From: CAYNLX01 sp964441535
GTDB taxonomy: Bacteria; Bacillota_I; Bacilli_A; RF39; UBA660
Assembly (NCBI GenBank): GCA_964441535.1
Contig: CAYTXQ010000018.1
Span: 1 to 14,164, forward strand
Length of the DNA: 14,164 nucleotides
Direction: 5' to 3'
The first letter of the stretch is position 1; each line of letters starts with the position of its first letter. This document shows, piece after piece, positions 13,352 to 14,164 of the stretch. Below the pieces are notes generated by a model. That model was not told where the DNA came from and ran no database searches. It saw only the letters and a program-made list of their open reading frames with translations. Position numbers and translations under genes: made by a program.

Positions 13352-14161
13352 ATTTTCTATTTTAAAACTTTTATTATTTTCAGTAACAATTGATTCTCCG
13401 AGATTTTTTTCAATATCTTCTCTTGCTATTTTTGCAGCATTTCCTCCTAACTTAGCGATATCAATATTCTCTTTTAATCCTTTAGGTCTTTTCTTTATTG
13501 CTATTCTCTTTGTTGCTTCTTCTGATAAATCTGTTAGTATTAATTCAATATTATCCATATTATCTCTAAGATTTTCTTTTCTTAGTCCTTTATATTCTTT
13601 ATACTCTTTTGATGTCATTCCTGACCATGTTTTATATATTTCATTGGTTAGTATTGCATATTCTAATTCTTCTTTAATTCCCCCTTCTTTCCATACATCT
13701 GTAAGTTGTTTTCTATCTTGTAGTGCTTTTATTCTTTTTGCTATCCAATTTTCATCGTAACCTTTTATCCTATATAATTCTATTGCTCTTTCTAGTGCTA
13801 TTGAAGGATCAAATGTTTCATCTATTCTTTCACTTCCAAGTTTTGCTAACCATTGTTTTATAGGCTCTGCATTTTTTGATGGTATTGACTCTATTATTCT
13901 AAACATTCCTTCAATATCACAGACGTCAGTTAAACGATATTTTCCATCAGTTGCTTTTAATTTCAAACCGTTACAATTTGTAACGGTTTCATTTCCTTCT
14001 GATTTTAATCGATTCTTCATTACTCTCCAATAAACTTGAGGATTATTACTTTCTGATAATATACTTACTACATCTACAACACTTATGTAATATTTCTCTT
14101 GTTCTTTGTCCCATACTGTTCTTATTGTTTCATTTTTAAATATTTTATTTATTAAGTGCAT
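13346..14161 (-). CDS. Bro-N domain phage antirepressor-like protein (DinD-type architecture)
   Basis: The 271-residue protein has an N-terminal Bro-N-like DNA-binding domain at about 1-108. Hallmarks are the short strand TVWDKEQEKYYISVVDVVSIL, WRVMKNRLKSEGNETVTNC, RLTDVCDIEGMFRIIESIP and the closing AEPIKQWLAKLG. A helical middle follows (RAIELYRIKGYDENWIAKRI). The C-terminal part (GMTSKEYKEYKGLRKENLRD and GGNAAKIAREDIEKNLGESI) is the extension of chromosomal Bro-N proteins often named DinD or antirepressor. Such genes are common in prophages and as isolated islands in gut Firmicutes and Bacteroidetes. The role is unknown, and SOS induction is shown only for E. coli dinD. The ATG lies 3 nt from the window edge, so its Shine-Dalgarno cannot be seen and a further start upstream is possible. 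Codons look less extremely AT-biased than the neighbours', consistent with transfer. It carries a perfect palindrome. Confidence 0.85.
   Translation of the reverse strand: MHLINKIFKNETIRTVWDKEQEKYYISVVDVVSILSESNNPQVYWRVMKNRLKSEGNETVTNCNGLKLKATDGKYRLTDVCDIEGMFRIIESIPSKNAEPIKQWLAKLGSERIDETFDPSIALERAIELYRIKGYDENWIAKRIKALQDRKQLTDVWKEGGIKEELEYAILTNEIYKTWSGMTSKEYKEYKGLRKENLRDNMDNIELILTDLSEEATKRIAIKKRPKGLKENIDIAKLGGNAAKIAREDIEKNLGESIVTENNKSFKIENK
13965..13989. repeat. Perfect 12+1+12 bp palindrome inside the Bro-N gene
   Basis: AAACCGTTACAA (13965-13976), one T, and TTGTAACGGTTT (13978-13989) form a perfect inverted repeat. With a 1-nt spacer it is better suited as a dimer-binding DNA site than as an RNA hairpin. 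It encodes residues 58-66 (ETVTNCNGL). It is the clearest and most GC-containing palindrome in the window outside terminators. Confidence 0.85.
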
Positions 14162-14164
14162 TTT

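Noticed and set aside
1..14164. CRISPR array, toxin-antitoxin, defence island, tRNA/rRNA or insertion sequence
   Set aside because: No regularly spaced repeats, tRNA cloverleaf patterns, transposase-like frames or terminal inverted repeats were seen. Almost all the sequence is accounted for by core genes.

Overview
The window is a very AT-rich, gene-dense chromosomal segment. It most likely comes from an uncultured low-GC Firmicute: class Bacilli, perhaps a gut lineage near the Mollicutes/Erysipelotrichia such as RF39. This placement is inferred from three things. Base composition is extreme, with codons almost always ending in A or T. The core genes are Bacillus-like (sepF, divIVA, yqeG, yqeH, lepA, hemW). 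Two sporulation genes, spoIIP and sigK, are present. Where stops can be read they are TAA, or TGA for spoIIP, and tryptophan is TGG, so the standard bacterial code applies. A run of exactly 100 N (7649-7748) is a scaffold gap.

Layout. Positions 1-5445 run leftward. They carry spoIIP, a small membrane protein in the position of Bacillus yqxA, lepA, hemW, a glycerophosphodiester phosphodiesterase, and the N-terminal part of an unrecognised membrane-anchored protein cut by the window edge. Positions 5569-6794 run rightward with rpsT and a membrane-anchored transglutaminase-like protein. Positions 6801-11537 run leftward with two tandem yqeG-type HAD phosphatases, then yqeH, mutL and miaA; yqeG/yqeH and yqeH/mutL each overlap by 8 nt. 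Positions 11658-12353 hold a rightward, uninterrupted sigK with a pro-sequence and a sigma-E-like promoter. Positions 12363-14161 run leftward with a phage-type Bro-N protein, sepF and divIVA.

Functionally the segment combines translation and ribosome assembly (rpsT, lepA, yqeH), tRNA modification (miaA), mismatch repair (mutL), cell division and polarity (sepF, divIVA) and endospore formation (spoIIP, sigK). It is mostly ordinary core genome. I see no defence island, CRISPR array, insertion sequence, tRNA or rRNA. The Bro-N gene is the only mobile-looking element. No intergenic stretch reaches 300 bases.

The most notable signals are architectural. At several junctions the terminator of one gene overlaps the promoter of the next, and predicted leaders are only about 10-20 nt, so the Shine-Dalgarno lies almost at the RNA 5' end. 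Most Shine-Dalgarno sites are centred on GGTG, which creates false upstream GTG starts. I moved several starts downstream for this reason. A perfect 12+1+12 palindrome lies inside the Bro-N coding sequence.
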